A DNA stretch of 64,000 nt, taken from positions 1 to 64,000 of the forward strand of contig JAQTNW010000014.1 in NCBI GenBank assembly GCA_028713655.1, given 5' to 3'. Each line of letters starts with the position of its first letter. The stretch's first letter is position 1. The notes below the pieces were generated by a model. It was not told the origin of the DNA, searched no databases, and saw only the letters and a program-made list of their open reading frames with translations. The DNA comes from Candidatus Methylacidiphilales bacterium (GTDB taxonomy: Bacteria; Verrucomicrobiota; Verrucomicrobiia; Methylacidiphilales; JAAUTS01). Below, one piece after another: positions 26,393 to 34,909 of this stretch. The position numbers were made by a program, and so were the translations under genes.

Positions 26393-26752
26393 ATGGCAAC
26401 GCGCCGCACCATCCGACTCTCCGCGCTCGTCCAGTCCGAACTGGGCCGTCTGGCGGCGCGTGAAAAATCGCTCGACGGCGAATTACTGACATTCACCGCC
26501 GTCGAAGTCGCCCCCGATCTGCACAACGCCTTCATTTACGTCAGTTCCCTGAATCCAAACCTGGACGAAGAGAACCTGCTCAAAAAACTGTTCCGTCTGG
26601 CGCCCGAATGGCAGCACGAAATCGGTTCCCGCCTCAAAATCAAATACACCCCAAGGCTGAATTTTCGTTATTCGGAGCACATCAAACGCGGCGACCGCGT
26701 GATGGAAATCCTCCATGAACTGGAGGAGGATAAACCCGAGGAACCCGTTTGA
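26393..26752 (+). CDS. rbfA: Ribosome-binding factor A
   Basis: A 119-residue single KH-like-fold protein that assists maturation of the 16S rRNA 5' end in the 30S subunit. Recognised by length, position after infB and family sequence: TIRLSALVQSELGRLAAREK at the start, FIYVSSL, and PRLNFRYSEHIKRGDRVMEI near the end. The 43-base gap after infB suggests one transcript nusA-infB-rbfA. Confidence 0.93.
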   Translation: MATRRTIRLSALVQSELGRLAAREKSLDGELLTFTAVEVAPDLHNAFIYVSSLNPNLDEENLLKKLFRLAPEWQHEIGSRLKIKYTPRLNFRYSEHIKRGDRVMEILHELEEDKPEEPV

Positions 26753-26766
26753 ATAAGCTTCTTGTA

Positions 26767-26778
26767 TTGTAGCTACAA
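26767..26778. promoter_or_regulatory. Palindromic operator candidate of the RelB/YafQ module
   Basis: TTGTAGCTACAA is a perfect 12-bp palindrome 18 bases before the antitoxin ATG, and GGGCTACA half-matches it just after. Antitoxins of this family usually repress their own promoter through such a site. Confidence 0.5.
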
Positions 26779-26796
26779 TGGGGCTACATTTATCTC

Positions 26797-27057
26797 ATGA
26801 GTAAAACCGCCACCATACGAGCCCGAATCGAGCCCGGCTTAAAAAATGAGGTGGAACACATCCTCGCCGACATTGGCCTGACTGCCTCGGAAACAATCCA
26901 TTTGCTTTACCGGCAGATTAAATTGCGCCAAGGGCTGCCTTTTGAAGTCGCCATTCCAAATCATCTGACAGCCCAAACCCTGCGCGACAGCAAAGCTGGC
27001 AGGAATGTAAAACATTTTGGAAACAAAAAGGAACTCTATAACGATTTGGGTCTGTGA
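26797..27057 (+). CDS. RelB/DinJ-family antitoxin
   Basis: An 86-residue antitoxin with an N-terminal ribbon-helix-helix (TIRARIEPGLKNEVEHILAD, then IGLTASETIHLLYRQI) typical of DinJ, and a charged flexible tail that would wrap the toxin. It overlaps the toxin start by four bases (GTGA), so the pair is translationally coupled. It probably represses its own promoter through the palindrome upstream. Confidence 0.9.
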   Translation: MSKTATIRARIEPGLKNEVEHILADIGLTASETIHLLYRQIKLRQGLPFEVAIPNHLTAQTLRDSKAGRNVKHFGNKKELYNDLGL

Positions 27058-27329
27058 GAACTTTCAGCCGCGCAAGCCAGTTTAAGAAAGATGTCAAACG
27101 GGCTGGGAAACGCGGCGAAGACCTTTCAAAACTCCGCTTTCTCATGGATTTGCTTATCGAAGGCAAACCACTGCCCCAGGAATTTAAAGACCATCCGTTG
27201 CGCGGCAATTTCTCTGGAAGCCGCGATTGTCATATCAACCCGGACTGGGTTTTGATTTATACCTTCACACAAATGGGTTCGCACGTCTGCTTCGAACGAA
27301 CCGGCACACACAGTGACCTGTTCCGCTGA
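27054..27329 (+). CDS. YafQ-family mRNA interferase toxin
   Basis: A 91-residue toxin of the RelE superfamily, YafQ branch, which cuts mRNA in the ribosomal A site. The GTG start overlaps the antitoxin stop. Family residues are visible: KDHPLRGNF, SRDCHINPDWVLIY and the terminal GTHSDLF, matching the His/Asp set used by YafQ for cleavage. All look intact, so the toxin is probably active. Confidence 0.9.
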   Translation: MRTFSRASQFKKDVKRAGKRGEDLSKLRFLMDLLIEGKPLPQEFKDHPLRGNFSGSRDCHINPDWVLIYTFTQMGSHVCFERTGTHSDLFR

Positions 27330-27344
27330 TCGCATGCCGAAGTT

Positions 27345-27366
27345 CACTCGCGGTGCCTATCCGAGT
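27345..27366. repeat. ACTCGCGA/TCGGAGT dispersed repeat, copy 6
   Basis: CACTCGCGGTGCCTATCCGA then GTT, closest to the copy at 3029-3053. Confidence 0.5.
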
Positions 27367-27455
27367 TCGCGGCAGACTCCGGGTTAAATTTGTGCCTATA
27401 ACCGGGCTGCTTTGTGTTGTGAAATCCACCGGGAACACATAAATTCACCCCCATA

Positions 27456-28181
27456 ATGCCCTGCCGCCGCCATTTCAACCTCAGCGAACGGGAACTCATG
27501 GACGACCCCGCCGTGGATACTTCCGCGCTGGCCGCAGGTCTTGAAAACCTGACAACCATCAATCACTATTTTGGCGGCCATGTGGTTTGCGACCTGATCC
27601 TCGAACACATCGCATCCGGCACTCGAGAACCGGCACTCAAAAACCGGGAACTCATGTGGCTGGATTGCGCCACGGGCGCGGGCGATCTTCCCGTCTATTT
27701 CTCAGCAAAAACAGGCCCATCCGCACGCTTTGTCCTGCTCGACCTGCATGCCGGCACGCTCCAAATTTCAAAACAAAGGGCTCCGACCACCGGATTCCAC
27801 GGCTCCTGGTTGCAAGGCAACATGCTCAAACTCCCGTTCGGAGACGGCAGCTTCGACATCGTAACCTGCCAACTGGCCCTCCACCATTTCAGCGAACCCG
27901 ATGCCATCCGGATTTTGCAGGAGCTCCGCCGCGTCAGCCGCCACTGGGTGTTCGTCAGCGATCTTACCCGCTCCCCCCTCGCCCGGGTGGTGGTCTGGTT
28001 CCTGGTCCAGTTCTGGCTGCGGGATCCCATGACACGTTACGATGCCAGACTCTCCATCCGCCACGCCTACACCCCTGCCGAATTTCAGTCGCTGGCCCGG
28101 GAGGCAGGCTGGGAAAAATTCCATCATAAGGCCTTGCCGTTATGGTTCCGGCAATTACTCTGGCTGGACAAGACACCCTAG
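27456..28181 (+). CDS. Class I SAM-dependent methyltransferase
   Basis: A 241-residue methyltransferase: motif I LDCATGAGDLP (about 69-79), an acidic motif II (VLLDLHAG), motif post-I around LPFGDGSFDIVTCQLALHHF, and a C-terminal lid rich in Trp/Phe. It belongs to the UbiE/Methyltransf_11 group. It precedes the SRPBCC-ketosynthase-oxidoreductase set on the same strand, 287 bases away with a three-hairpin element between, so it probably methylates the product of that set. The acceptor is unknown. A second in-frame ATG lies 15 codons in. Confidence 0.82.
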   Translation: MPCRRHFNLSERELMDDPAVDTSALAAGLENLTTINHYFGGHVVCDLILEHIASGTREPALKNRELMWLDCATGAGDLPVYFSAKTGPSARFVLLDLHAGTLQISKQRAPTTGFHGSWLQGNMLKLPFGDGSFDIVTCQLALHHFSEPDAIRILQELRRVSRHWVFVSDLTRSPLARVVVWFLVQFWLRDPMTRYDARLSIRHAYTPAEFQSLAREAGWEKFHHKALPLWFRQLLWLDKTP

Positions 28182-28430
28182 CCTGCTTATCTCACACATG
28201 TCATGAAAATTCCCCACTGGTCCTTTCACCCGTCGATGGAAGGAAATGCACAGGGGGATAAGCAGGCTGTTGCAAAACCGCTTCAAAATAAGGAAGTTCC
28301 ATTTCAAAAAGAATTTTCAATTCAAGCGGTTTTGCTTGTAGCCCGGATCTTGTCATCGCGTCATTTTGCCCGGCCTTTTGACAAAACACTCCGCAAGGGT
28401 TTGCAGAAGCGCGTGAGGCATCCGGGCTAG
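28180..28430 (+). repeat. Three-hairpin element, full copy A
   Basis: Three successive stems: AGCCTGCTTATC (28180-28191) with GATAAGCAGGCT (28257-28268); GCAAAACCGCTT (28272-28283) with AAGCGGTTTTGC (28324-28335); TAGCCCGGAT (28339-28348) with ATCCGGGCTA (28420-28429). All are perfect. It sits between the methyltransferase and SRPBCC genes. Copy B is at 37762-38011. Confidence 0.88.
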
Positions 28431-28468
28431 TTCCGCAAAATTTCCAAGCCATATCCGCTCACACATTT

Positions 28469-28915
28469 ATGCATTCCGAGCTGAGCATTCTGATCCGTGC
28501 CCCTCGCACCGAAATTTTCCGTACCGCCGCAAATCTCGAACGCTGGCCGGAGTTCCTGCCCCATTATATCCGCAATCACTTCACTTCAGGCTCTGCCTAT
28601 GATGGAATTGTGGACATGTCCTGCCACCGTCCGCCGTGGGTGTTGAAATGGACCTCCCAATTCCGCGCAGACCCGGAGAAATTTGAATTGCACTTCCACC
28701 ACCTGCGTCCAACCACCCGCGGCATGATCGTGATCTGGACCATGGAAGAAACTCCGGGCGGCGTTGAAGTCAAGATCACCCATGATTTTACGCTCAAATG
28801 GCCTCTCATCGGAGCTCTCGTGGCCAACTGGATTATCGGGCGATACCTGATCGATTCCGTCGCCACCCGCACCTTGCGGCATCTCAAACAAACTGTCGAA
28901 AGCCGGACGAAATGA
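28469..28915 (+). CDS. SRPBCC (START/cyclase-like) protein
   Basis: A 148-residue helix-grip protein of the polyketide cyclase/coenzyme Q-binding group: SILIRAPRTEIFRTAANLER at the start, a beta-sheet core with WTSQFRADPEKFELHFHH, and a long C-terminal helix (LIDSVATRTLRHLKQTVES). Such proteins bind hydrophobic ligands and may guide cyclisation. It overlaps the ketosynthase start by four bases (ATGA), which ties it to that pathway. No catalytic residues can be pointed to with confidence. Confidence 0.8.
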   Translation: MHSELSILIRAPRTEIFRTAANLERWPEFLPHYIRNHFTSGSAYDGIVDMSCHRPPWVLKWTSQFRADPEKFELHFHHLRPTTRGMIVIWTMEETPGGVEVKITHDFTLKWPLIGALVANWIIGRYLIDSVATRTLRHLKQTVESRTK

Positions 28916-30147
28916 AGCGCCGCGTCGTCGTTACAGGCCTGGGAATCGTCTCCGCCGCCGGCAATTCAGTGCCCGCCTTTTGGAAATTTATCCGGGACGG
29001 GCGCTGCGGCATACGCCGCCTCAGCCATTTTAACGAAAAACGTTTCACCTCGCAGAATGCCGCCGAGGTTTCGGACTTTCGCCTGAACCCACCCCTGCCC
29101 CCGCTTCATGTCAAACGGCTGGACCGTTACGCCGAATTTGTACTCGAAGCCGCCTGGCAGGCCCTGCAGCACTCGCAATTGGAATTGTCCACGGCGCGGC
29201 AACGGGATGATGTCGGCATTTCCTTCGGCACCGCGCTGGGCGGCCTTTGCAATGCGGAACCGGAAATGCGCACCCTGCTGGAAAGCAACAAAAACAGCAT
29301 ATCGCCCTACCTGGCCCTGCAGGTTTTTGGCGGCGCGGCGCACAGCAACATCGCCATCGCCTTCGGCGCCCGCGGTTATGCCACGACCAATTCCAACAGT
29401 TGCGCCTCTGGAACCGTCGCAATCGGCGAAGGCCTGCGCGCCATCCGGGACGGCCTCGCCGACGTGATGATCACCGGCGGCGCGGAAGCCCCGCTTTATC
29501 CGCTGACCTATGGCGCATTCGACGTCATCCGGGCCATGAGCCGCCAGGACGATCCCTCCCTTGCCTGTCGCCCGTTTGACGCCAACCGGGACGGCTTTGT
29601 CATGGGCGAAGGCTCGGCTGCTTTGATTCTGGAAGAACTCAACCACGCCTTGCGGCGGGGAGCGCTTCCCCTGGCGGAAGTTTGCGGATACAGCCTGAAC
29701 AACGACGCCCACCACATGACCCAATCACGGCCTGACCTCGCCTGCACCACACGCGCCATGCAGGACGCCCTCCGCGATGCGAATGTCGGACCGGAACAAA
29801 TCGACCTGATCAACGCGCACGGATCGGGAACAAAGCTCAACGACGAAAACGAGGCCCGCTCCATTGCCGCCGTGTTTGGGGCCAGGAAAGTCCGGGTTCA
29901 CGCCACGAAGGGATACTACGGGCATCCCTTGGGGGCCAGCGGCGCCATCGAAGGGCTCCTGGCGACCCTCATGCTGCAGGAAGGCTGGGTCCCCCACACC
30001 CTGGGCTGCAACAACCCGGAATATCCGGATTGGATCGATTTGCTCTGCGAAAAAGGATGTACACAACCGGTAGGTAGTATAGTATCGAACTCATTCGGAT
30101 TTGGCGGTATCAATTCCTGCCTGGTCTTCAAAAAATTCGTGAAGTGA
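28912..30147 (+). CDS. FabF-type beta-ketoacyl synthase
   Basis: A 411-residue ketosynthase of the KAS II type, which condenses acyl chains with malonyl-ACP. The catalytic triad is complete: Cys164 in NSCASGT, His303 in NAHGSGT and His338 in YYGHPLGA, almost the same positions as E. coli FabF. The start at MKRRVVVTGLGIVSAAGN overlaps the SRPBCC stop; its own stop overlaps the next start (GTGA). It lies away from other fatty-acid genes and without an ACP in view, suggesting secondary or specialised lipid metabolism rather than housekeeping. Confidence 0.92.
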   Translation: MKRRVVVTGLGIVSAAGNSVPAFWKFIRDGRCGIRRLSHFNEKRFTSQNAAEVSDFRLNPPLPPLHVKRLDRYAEFVLEAAWQALQHSQLELSTARQRDDVGISFGTALGGLCNAEPEMRTLLESNKNSISPYLALQVFGGAAHSNIAIAFGARGYATTNSNSCASGTVAIGEGLRAIRDGLADVMITGGAEAPLYPLTYGAFDVIRAMSRQDDPSLACRPFDANRDGFVMGEGSAALILEELNHALRRGALPLAEVCGYSLNNDAHHMTQSRPDLACTTRAMQDALRDANVGPEQIDLINAHGSGTKLNDENEARSIAAVFGARKVRVHATKGYYGHPLGASGAIEGLLATLMLQEGWVPHTLGCNNPEYPDWIDLLCEKGCTQPVGSIVSNSFGFGGINSCLVFKKFVK

Positions 30148-31217
30148 AAAAGTACGATGCGATAGTAGTCGGAGCCGGGCCTGCCGGCAGCCTGTTTTCG
30201 TATTTGACGGCCAAGGCCGGCCTTCACACCTTGCTGATCGATAAAGCCGTTTTCCCGCGCTCCAAGGTGTGCGGCGACTGCCTGAATCCCCGTTGCTGGA
30301 ACATTTGGGAGCGTCAGGGACTGGCCGACTCGTTCCGCACACTGCCCCATTCGGTCATCAAATCGTTTTCGCTCTCGTTTGAAAATAATCCGCCATCCCG
30401 GTTCCCGCTGCCGGACGGCATCGGAGAGCTGCGTGCGGTGACCCGTGAGGTATTGGACGAATGGCTGCGGCAGCAGGCCATCGAGGCCGGGGCGGAATGC
30501 CTGACCGGCATCCGGGGCCAGTCGATTGATTACAGCCAGAGGCTGATGACGGACGCCGGGGAATTCCAGGGCAAGGTGCTCATTGGAGCGGACGGACGCA
30601 CCTCCTGGGTGGCGCGCATGGGCGGTTTCCCCTCGATGGCCTTCAAATGCCGCCGCATCGCCTGGCAAACGACACTGCCGGGGGATGCGACGGATGAATC
30701 CATTCACATGAAATTTTTCCGGGAAGGGTACTTTGGCTTGGTGCGTTATTCGCCTCAATATGCCAATCTTTGCATGACTTTGTCCGGGCGGCGCACCGGC
30801 GCCACGCCGCAGAAAATCATGAACCGCCTTTTCCCGGGGCACGAACATCTGACCTGGCACAGCACCTATCCCATCAGCCGCCAGCCGAGAGTGCCGGCCC
30901 GGGACAACATTTTGTTGCTCGGCGATGCGGCCCGGGTCGTGGAACCCTTCACGGGCGAAGGCATTTACCTTGCGCTGCGGACGGCGGAGATTGCCGCCCA
31001 GCTCGTGATCGACACCTACCGCAAGGGCGGCTGGAGCACCCTGGACCGTCATTATATCCAGGAACATGCCAGGCTTTATCAGGGCATGAGCTTTCATAAC
31101 AACCTCACGCGCTTTCTCGGAAAACATCCCCGGACCGGGATGCTGACCGCAAAATCCCTCACACAAGTCCCCACGGTCTTCCGCGCCCTTGCGTCCTCGT
31201 TTTTTAAGAAGCAGTAA
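30144..31217 (+). CDS. FAD-dependent oxidoreductase, geranylgeranyl-reductase-like
   Basis: A 357-residue flavoprotein with the dinucleotide motif VVGAGPAGS near the N terminus, the KVCGDCL block of geranylgeranyl reductase-like enzymes, an internal LIGADGRTS, and GDAARVVEPFTGEGIYLAL, which contacts the FAD. Relatives hydrogenate isoprenoid or polyene double bonds or hydroxylate aromatics. It is the last gene of the coupled SRPBCC-KS-oxidoreductase set. The substrate is inferred to be the ketosynthase product. Confidence 0.85.
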   Translation: MKKYDAIVVGAGPAGSLFSYLTAKAGLHTLLIDKAVFPRSKVCGDCLNPRCWNIWERQGLADSFRTLPHSVIKSFSLSFENNPPSRFPLPDGIGELRAVTREVLDEWLRQQAIEAGAECLTGIRGQSIDYSQRLMTDAGEFQGKVLIGADGRTSWVARMGGFPSMAFKCRRIAWQTTLPGDATDESIHMKFFREGYFGLVRYSPQYANLCMTLSGRRTGATPQKIMNRLFPGHEHLTWHSTYPISRQPRVPARDNILLLGDAARVVEPFTGEGIYLALRTAEIAAQLVIDTYRKGGWSTLDRHYIQEHARLYQGMSFHNNLTRFLGKHPRTGMLTAKSLTQVPTVFRALASSFFKKQ

Positions 31218-31341
31218 GGCAAAACAAGGTTCACCGCAGTCGCCGAGAACGCAGAGCGGAAAAATATTTTCGGATTGGCACCATCTGTATTTATCCCCCT
31301 GAAAAGAGGGAAGACAAGGGGGTTTGTGTTTGGATGAATGC

Positions 31342-31362
31342 AACTCCGACAGGCGTCGCGAG
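31342..31362. repeat. ACTCGCGA/TCGGAGT dispersed repeat, copy 7 (inverted)
   Basis: AACTCCGACAGGCGTCGCGA then G, in the convergent gap. Confidence 0.55.
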
Positions 31363-31449
31363 TAAAAAGCGCTGGATCACCATGTGACAAATTTGGACTG
31401 CGGCGGCACGACGCCGCTTTCCCTGCGGGCGACATGTTCTTAATGCAAA

Positions 31450-31480
31450 GCGTCCGCCGCGGCGACCGCTTCGGGGTGTC
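31450..31480. repeat. Second copy of the CCGCGGCGAC/CCCCGAAGCGG repeat (inverted)
   Basis: GTCCGCCGCGGCGACCGCTT then CGGGGTGTC, the reverse complement of 7141-7171 with one substitution in the palindrome. Confidence 0.6.
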
Positions 31481-31594
31481 TGGTCTTCCGGGCCGTGCCG
31501 ATCCAATCTTCCCAAGTCTTAAATGGGACGACACGGCGGTCGTCCCTCCATCTCCGTTTTGACGTCTGCGGTGAACCGTTTTCTTGCGTCGGCG

Positions 31595-33232
31595 TCAAGG
31601 ATGCCGGAATCCCTGAGCAATCGGCATCCGGCGGCCGATGCCGAAAGCCTTCGTCGTCACTTTCAAGCCCGGCGCCGCCTGCCGGCGCTTGTATTCGTTC
31701 TGGTCGAATTTTTTAATCAAGTCCCGCACCACGTTCTCCTCAAAACCCGCCGCCATGATCTGTGACACGGTCCGGCCTTTCAGCACATACAAATCCAAAA
31801 TGCCGTCCAGAATTTCATAGGGCGGGAGGGAATCCTGGTCGGTTTGATGGGGCCGCAATTCCGCGCTGGGCGCCTTTTCAATCGATGACCGCGGAATAAT
31901 CTCCTGGTGCCGGTTGATCCAGCGGGCCAGTTGATAGACCTGGGTCTTGGATACGTCGCTGAGCACGCCCAGGCTGCCGCACATGTCGCCATACAGCGTG
32001 CAATAACCCGAGGCCAACTCGGATTTGTTGCCGGTCGTCAGCACCAACCTCCCCGTCTTGTTGGAAATGGCCATCAGGGTCACGCCTCGGATCCGGGCCT
32101 GCAGATTTTCCAGGGTCAGGTCCGGCCCGTCGCTTTCCTGCACAAACGGCCCCAGTTGTTTCAACAACGCCTGGTAGGAGTCGTCGATCCGCAGCGTTTT
32201 CCATTCAATTTCCAAAATTTTAGCCAGGGCTTCGGCGTCCGTGATGCTGCCCTGGCTGGAATAGCGCCCCGGCATCAGCACCCCCAGCACATTGTCGGGC
32301 CCGAGCGCCTCCACGGCAATCACCGTCGTCAAGGCCGAATCTATCCCGCCGCTCAACCCAATCGCCACCTTGCCGAAACCGCATTTCCGGACATAATCGC
32401 GCGTACCCAGGGAAAGCGCGGAAAAAAGCAGTTCCTCCTCGCAGGGCCAGGCGGGGTCGCATTCCTCGCCCTCCGTGTCCAGCACGAGGATTTGTTCCTC
32501 AAACGAGCGTCCGCGCGCGATGAGCCTGCCCTTGCTGTTGAACGCCATGCTGTGGCCGTCGAAAATCAGCTCGTCGTTCCCGCCCACCACGTTGACCTGC
32601 ACCAGAGGCAGCTTTTCCGTCTCCGCCACCTTTTGCAGCATGGCATAACGCAGCATCTCCTTGTTCTGGGTCCAGGGCGAGGCGGAAATGTTGACCAGCA
32701 GATCGATCCCCTTCCCGGCCAGTTCGCGGACCGGATCGACTTGATACAGCCGCTCGCGCCAGAAATCAGCGTCATTCCAGATGTCTTCACAAATCGTTAT
32801 CCCTATCTTTTTCCCGTTCCACTCAAACGGAATGCAGGCCGTGCCCGGCTCAAAATACCGGTCCTCATCGAAGACGTCGTACGTCGGCAGCAGGCATTTG
32901 TGGATCAGGTGCCGGATTTCACCCTCCTGGAAGAAAGCGCCGGAGTTCCGCAACGGCTTGCCGGGGCGGGTTTCATTGCGCGTCAAAATCCCGCAGATCA
33001 GCGGCACCTCTCCAACCCATGACGCGAGCTTGGCGTTGGTCACATCGTTGGCTCTTAGGAAATCTTCATGCACGAGAAGATCCCGCGGCGGGTAGCCTGT
33101 TAAAAACAGCTCGGGTGCCAACACCAAATCGACTTCCTTCAGAACCGCCTTTTGATACGCCTCCCGTACTTTCTGAAGGTTCCCCTCAAAATCACCGACG
33201 GTGGCGTTCAACTGAAGACAGGCTATTTTCAT
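31595..33232 (-). CDS. nadE: Glutamine-dependent NAD+ synthetase
   Basis: A 545-residue two-domain enzyme that amidates nicotinate adenine dinucleotide to NAD+. The N-terminal nitrilase-type glutaminase (about 1-270) keeps the Glu-Lys-Cys triad: ELFLTGYPPRD, HKCLLPTYDVF and GITICEDIW. The C-terminal synthetase has the ATP-binding SGGIDSALT and TTGNKSELA. The start MKIACLQLN is normal for the family; an upstream start would add 14 residues. It diverges from hpnH. Confidence 0.95.
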   Translation of the reverse strand: MKIACLQLNATVGDFEGNLQKVREAYQKAVLKEVDLVLAPELFLTGYPPRDLLVHEDFLRANDVTNAKLASWVGEVPLICGILTRNETRPGKPLRNSGAFFQEGEIRHLIHKCLLPTYDVFDEDRYFEPGTACIPFEWNGKKIGITICEDIWNDADFWRERLYQVDPVRELAGKGIDLLVNISASPWTQNKEMLRYAMLQKVAETEKLPLVQVNVVGGNDELIFDGHSMAFNSKGRLIARGRSFEEQILVLDTEGEECDPAWPCEEELLFSALSLGTRDYVRKCGFGKVAIGLSGGIDSALTTVIAVEALGPDNVLGVLMPGRYSSQGSITDAEALAKILEIEWKTLRIDDSYQALLKQLGPFVQESDGPDLTLENLQARIRGVTLMAISNKTGRLVLTTGNKSELASGYCTLYGDMCGSLGVLSDVSKTQVYQLARWINRHQEIIPRSSIEKAPSAELRPHQTDQDSLPPYEILDGILDLYVLKGRTVSQIMAAGFEENVVRDLIKKFDQNEYKRRQAAPGLKVTTKAFGIGRRMPIAQGFRHP

Positions 33233-33421
33233 GACATCCCGCAGCCATTTTGCTTCTCTCTGCGCCGGAAGCAAGAACCTGTTTTAAAAAAATCACGTAC
33301 CCGCCTGCTGTAAAGGGCTTTGCATTAGTTTTCCTAAACAAAATCCGCCGTGTATTAGTTTTAATCTCTTTATCAACGCTGCATTGACAGGATCGATGCC
33401 TGCTATATTGTTTCGCAAATT

Positions 33422-34432
33422 ATGGCAGTTCCCATCTCTCAGGCATGGACCGTTGCGAGTTACGTCATCGGACAAAAACTCAAGGGCAACAAACATTATC
33501 CGCTGGTTCTCATGCTCGAACCCCTCTTCCGCTGCAACCTGTCCTGCGCAGGCTGCGGTAAAATCCAATACCCCGATCACATCCTCAACAAACGCCTGAC
33601 CCCCGAGCAATGCTGGGCCGCTACGGAAGAATGCGGCGCCCCGATGGTCAGCATCCCCGGCGGCGAGCCCCTGATCCACCCGGAGATCGGCGAAATTGTC
33701 CAGGGCTTGGTTGAACGCAAAAAATACATCTACCTCTGCACCAACGCCCTCCTGCTGAAGCGCAAGCTCGATCTCTTCAAGCCCAGCAAATACCTGACAT
33801 TCAGCATCCACATGGACGGCTTGAAAGACGAACACGATGTCGCAGTCTGCCGCGACGGCACCTATGATGTCGCTGTCGAAGCCATCGTTGAAGCGGTCAA
33901 GCGCGGTTTCCGCGTCACCACCAACACGACGCTTTTTGACGGGACCGAACCCGCCCGTGTGCGCGAGTTTTTTGATGAAATGATGAAGCTCAAGGTCGAA
34001 GGCATGATGGTCTCGCCCGGTTACAGCTATCAAAAAGCCCCCGACCAGGAGCACTTCCTGCACCGTTCAAAAACCAAGAAGCTCTTCCAGGAAATCCTCA
34101 AGAACCGCAAAAAATCCTGGCACTTCAATCTTTCACCCAATTTCCTGGAATTCCTCCAGGGCAATGTCGATTACGACTGTACGCCTTGGGGCAATCCCAC
34201 CTACAACATCTTCGGCTGGCAGAAACCCTGCTACCTTTTGCAGGACGGCTATGTGCCCACCTTCAAACAGTTGATCGAGGAAACCGAGTGGGAAAAATAC
34301 GGGCAAAAGAGCGGTGAAGCGCGCTGCAAGGATTGCATGGTGCATTGCGGCTATGAAGCCTCATCGGTGGACGATACTTTCGGCTCGCTGCCCGGCTTTC
34401 TCCGCACGGTCAAGGCCACCTTGGCCGCCTGA
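33422..34432 (+). CDS. hpnH: Adenosyl-hopene transferase HpnH (radical SAM)
   Basis: A 336-residue B12-independent radical SAM enzyme that attaches an adenosyl group to diploptene, the first step to extended C35 hopanoids. The [4Fe-4S] cysteines are Cys38, Cys42 and Cys45 (CNLSCAGC), followed by SIPGGEPLIHPEI and the family's C-terminal cysteine-rich SPASM-like end (CKDCMVHCGYEAS). The match is strong along the full length. Squalene-hopene cyclase and other hpn genes are not in this window. Confidence 0.92.
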   Translation: MAVPISQAWTVASYVIGQKLKGNKHYPLVLMLEPLFRCNLSCAGCGKIQYPDHILNKRLTPEQCWAATEECGAPMVSIPGGEPLIHPEIGEIVQGLVERKKYIYLCTNALLLKRKLDLFKPSKYLTFSIHMDGLKDEHDVAVCRDGTYDVAVEAIVEAVKRGFRVTTNTTLFDGTEPARVREFFDEMMKLKVEGMMVSPGYSYQKAPDQEHFLHRSKTKKLFQEILKNRKKSWHFNLSPNFLEFLQGNVDYDCTPWGNPTYNIFGWQKPCYLLQDGYVPTFKQLIEETEWEKYGQKSGEARCKDCMVHCGYEASSVDDTFGSLPGFLRTVKATLAA

Positions 34433-34475
34433 TCCCCGCACCGTAACCGCCAGTTTTCTCCATTGATTATTGCTT

Positions 34476-34871
34476 ATGCCGCAGTCTGAAAAAAATCACG
34501 CCGCTTCCGGAAACACCCGCCTGGAAGGCAAAGAATTTCATCCCGCCACCCGCGCGGAACTCGAAGAAGCCCTGCGCCTGGCTTTTGATTACCGGGGCGA
34601 CACCACCCTGCAATTGAAGGATGGAAGCACGGTCGAGGGCTACCTCTACAACGTCGATCCCAAAAACGGCCTGGCCCACATCTTTGTCAAGGAAGCCAAG
34701 GATTCGGTTCCCAAGGCCGTGAGCTACGACACGGTCAAAGGCGTCCTGTTCACCGGGGACGACAAAGCCTTCGGCAAATCCTGGGACGATTGGTCGGCCA
34801 AAAGCGCCAAGCAGCGCGAAGAAGAAGCCGAGCGCGCCCGCCGTCTGGCCGCCCAGCTCGGTCATCTGTGA
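34476..34871 (+). CDS. Small conserved protein following hpnH
   Basis: A 131-residue protein with no signal peptide or membrane segment. The middle (TTLQLKDGSTVEGYLYNVD, then VSYDTVKGVLFTGDD) has the strand pattern of an Sm-like or similar small beta barrel, and the C terminus is a charged helix (SAKQREEEAERARRLAAQ). Starts at ATG 34476, 43 bases after hpnH on the same strand, so it may be co-transcribed and act with HpnH. The fold is only suggested by pattern. Function unknown. Confidence 0.7.
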   Translation: MPQSEKNHAASGNTRLEGKEFHPATRAELEEALRLAFDYRGDTTLQLKDGSTVEGYLYNVDPKNGLAHIFVKEAKDSVPKAVSYDTVKGVLFTGDDKAFGKSWDDWSAKSAKQREEEAERARRLAAQLGHL

Positions 34872-34879
34872 TTATTTCA

Positions 34880-34904
34880 GATTTGAGATTTCAAATCTCA
34901 AATC
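34880..34904. terminator. Perfect inverted repeat between convergent genes
   Basis: GATTTGAGATTT-C-AAATCTCAAATC: 12-bp arms in a 38-base gap between the hpnH partner and glgA stops. Symmetry suits a bidirectional terminator, but there is no T tract and the stem is A-T rich. Confidence 0.45.
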
Positions 34905-34909
34905 CGCCA

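Larger units (their letters stand above)
31218..31594. other. Gene-free convergent gap with repeats
   Basis: Lies between two convergent genes. Holds ACTCCGACAGGCGTCGCGAG (31343-31362), a GCGGCGGCACGACGCCGC palindrome-like motif (about 31400-31417) and the reverse complement of the 7141-7171 repeat (31450-31480). No gene or strong terminator seen. Confidence 0.6.

Noticed and set aside
29916-31343. Minus-strand open frame of 475 codons
   Set aside because: It is antisense to the ketosynthase end and FAD oxidoreductase, both of which carry full family motifs. GC-rich codon use leaves the opposite strand open.
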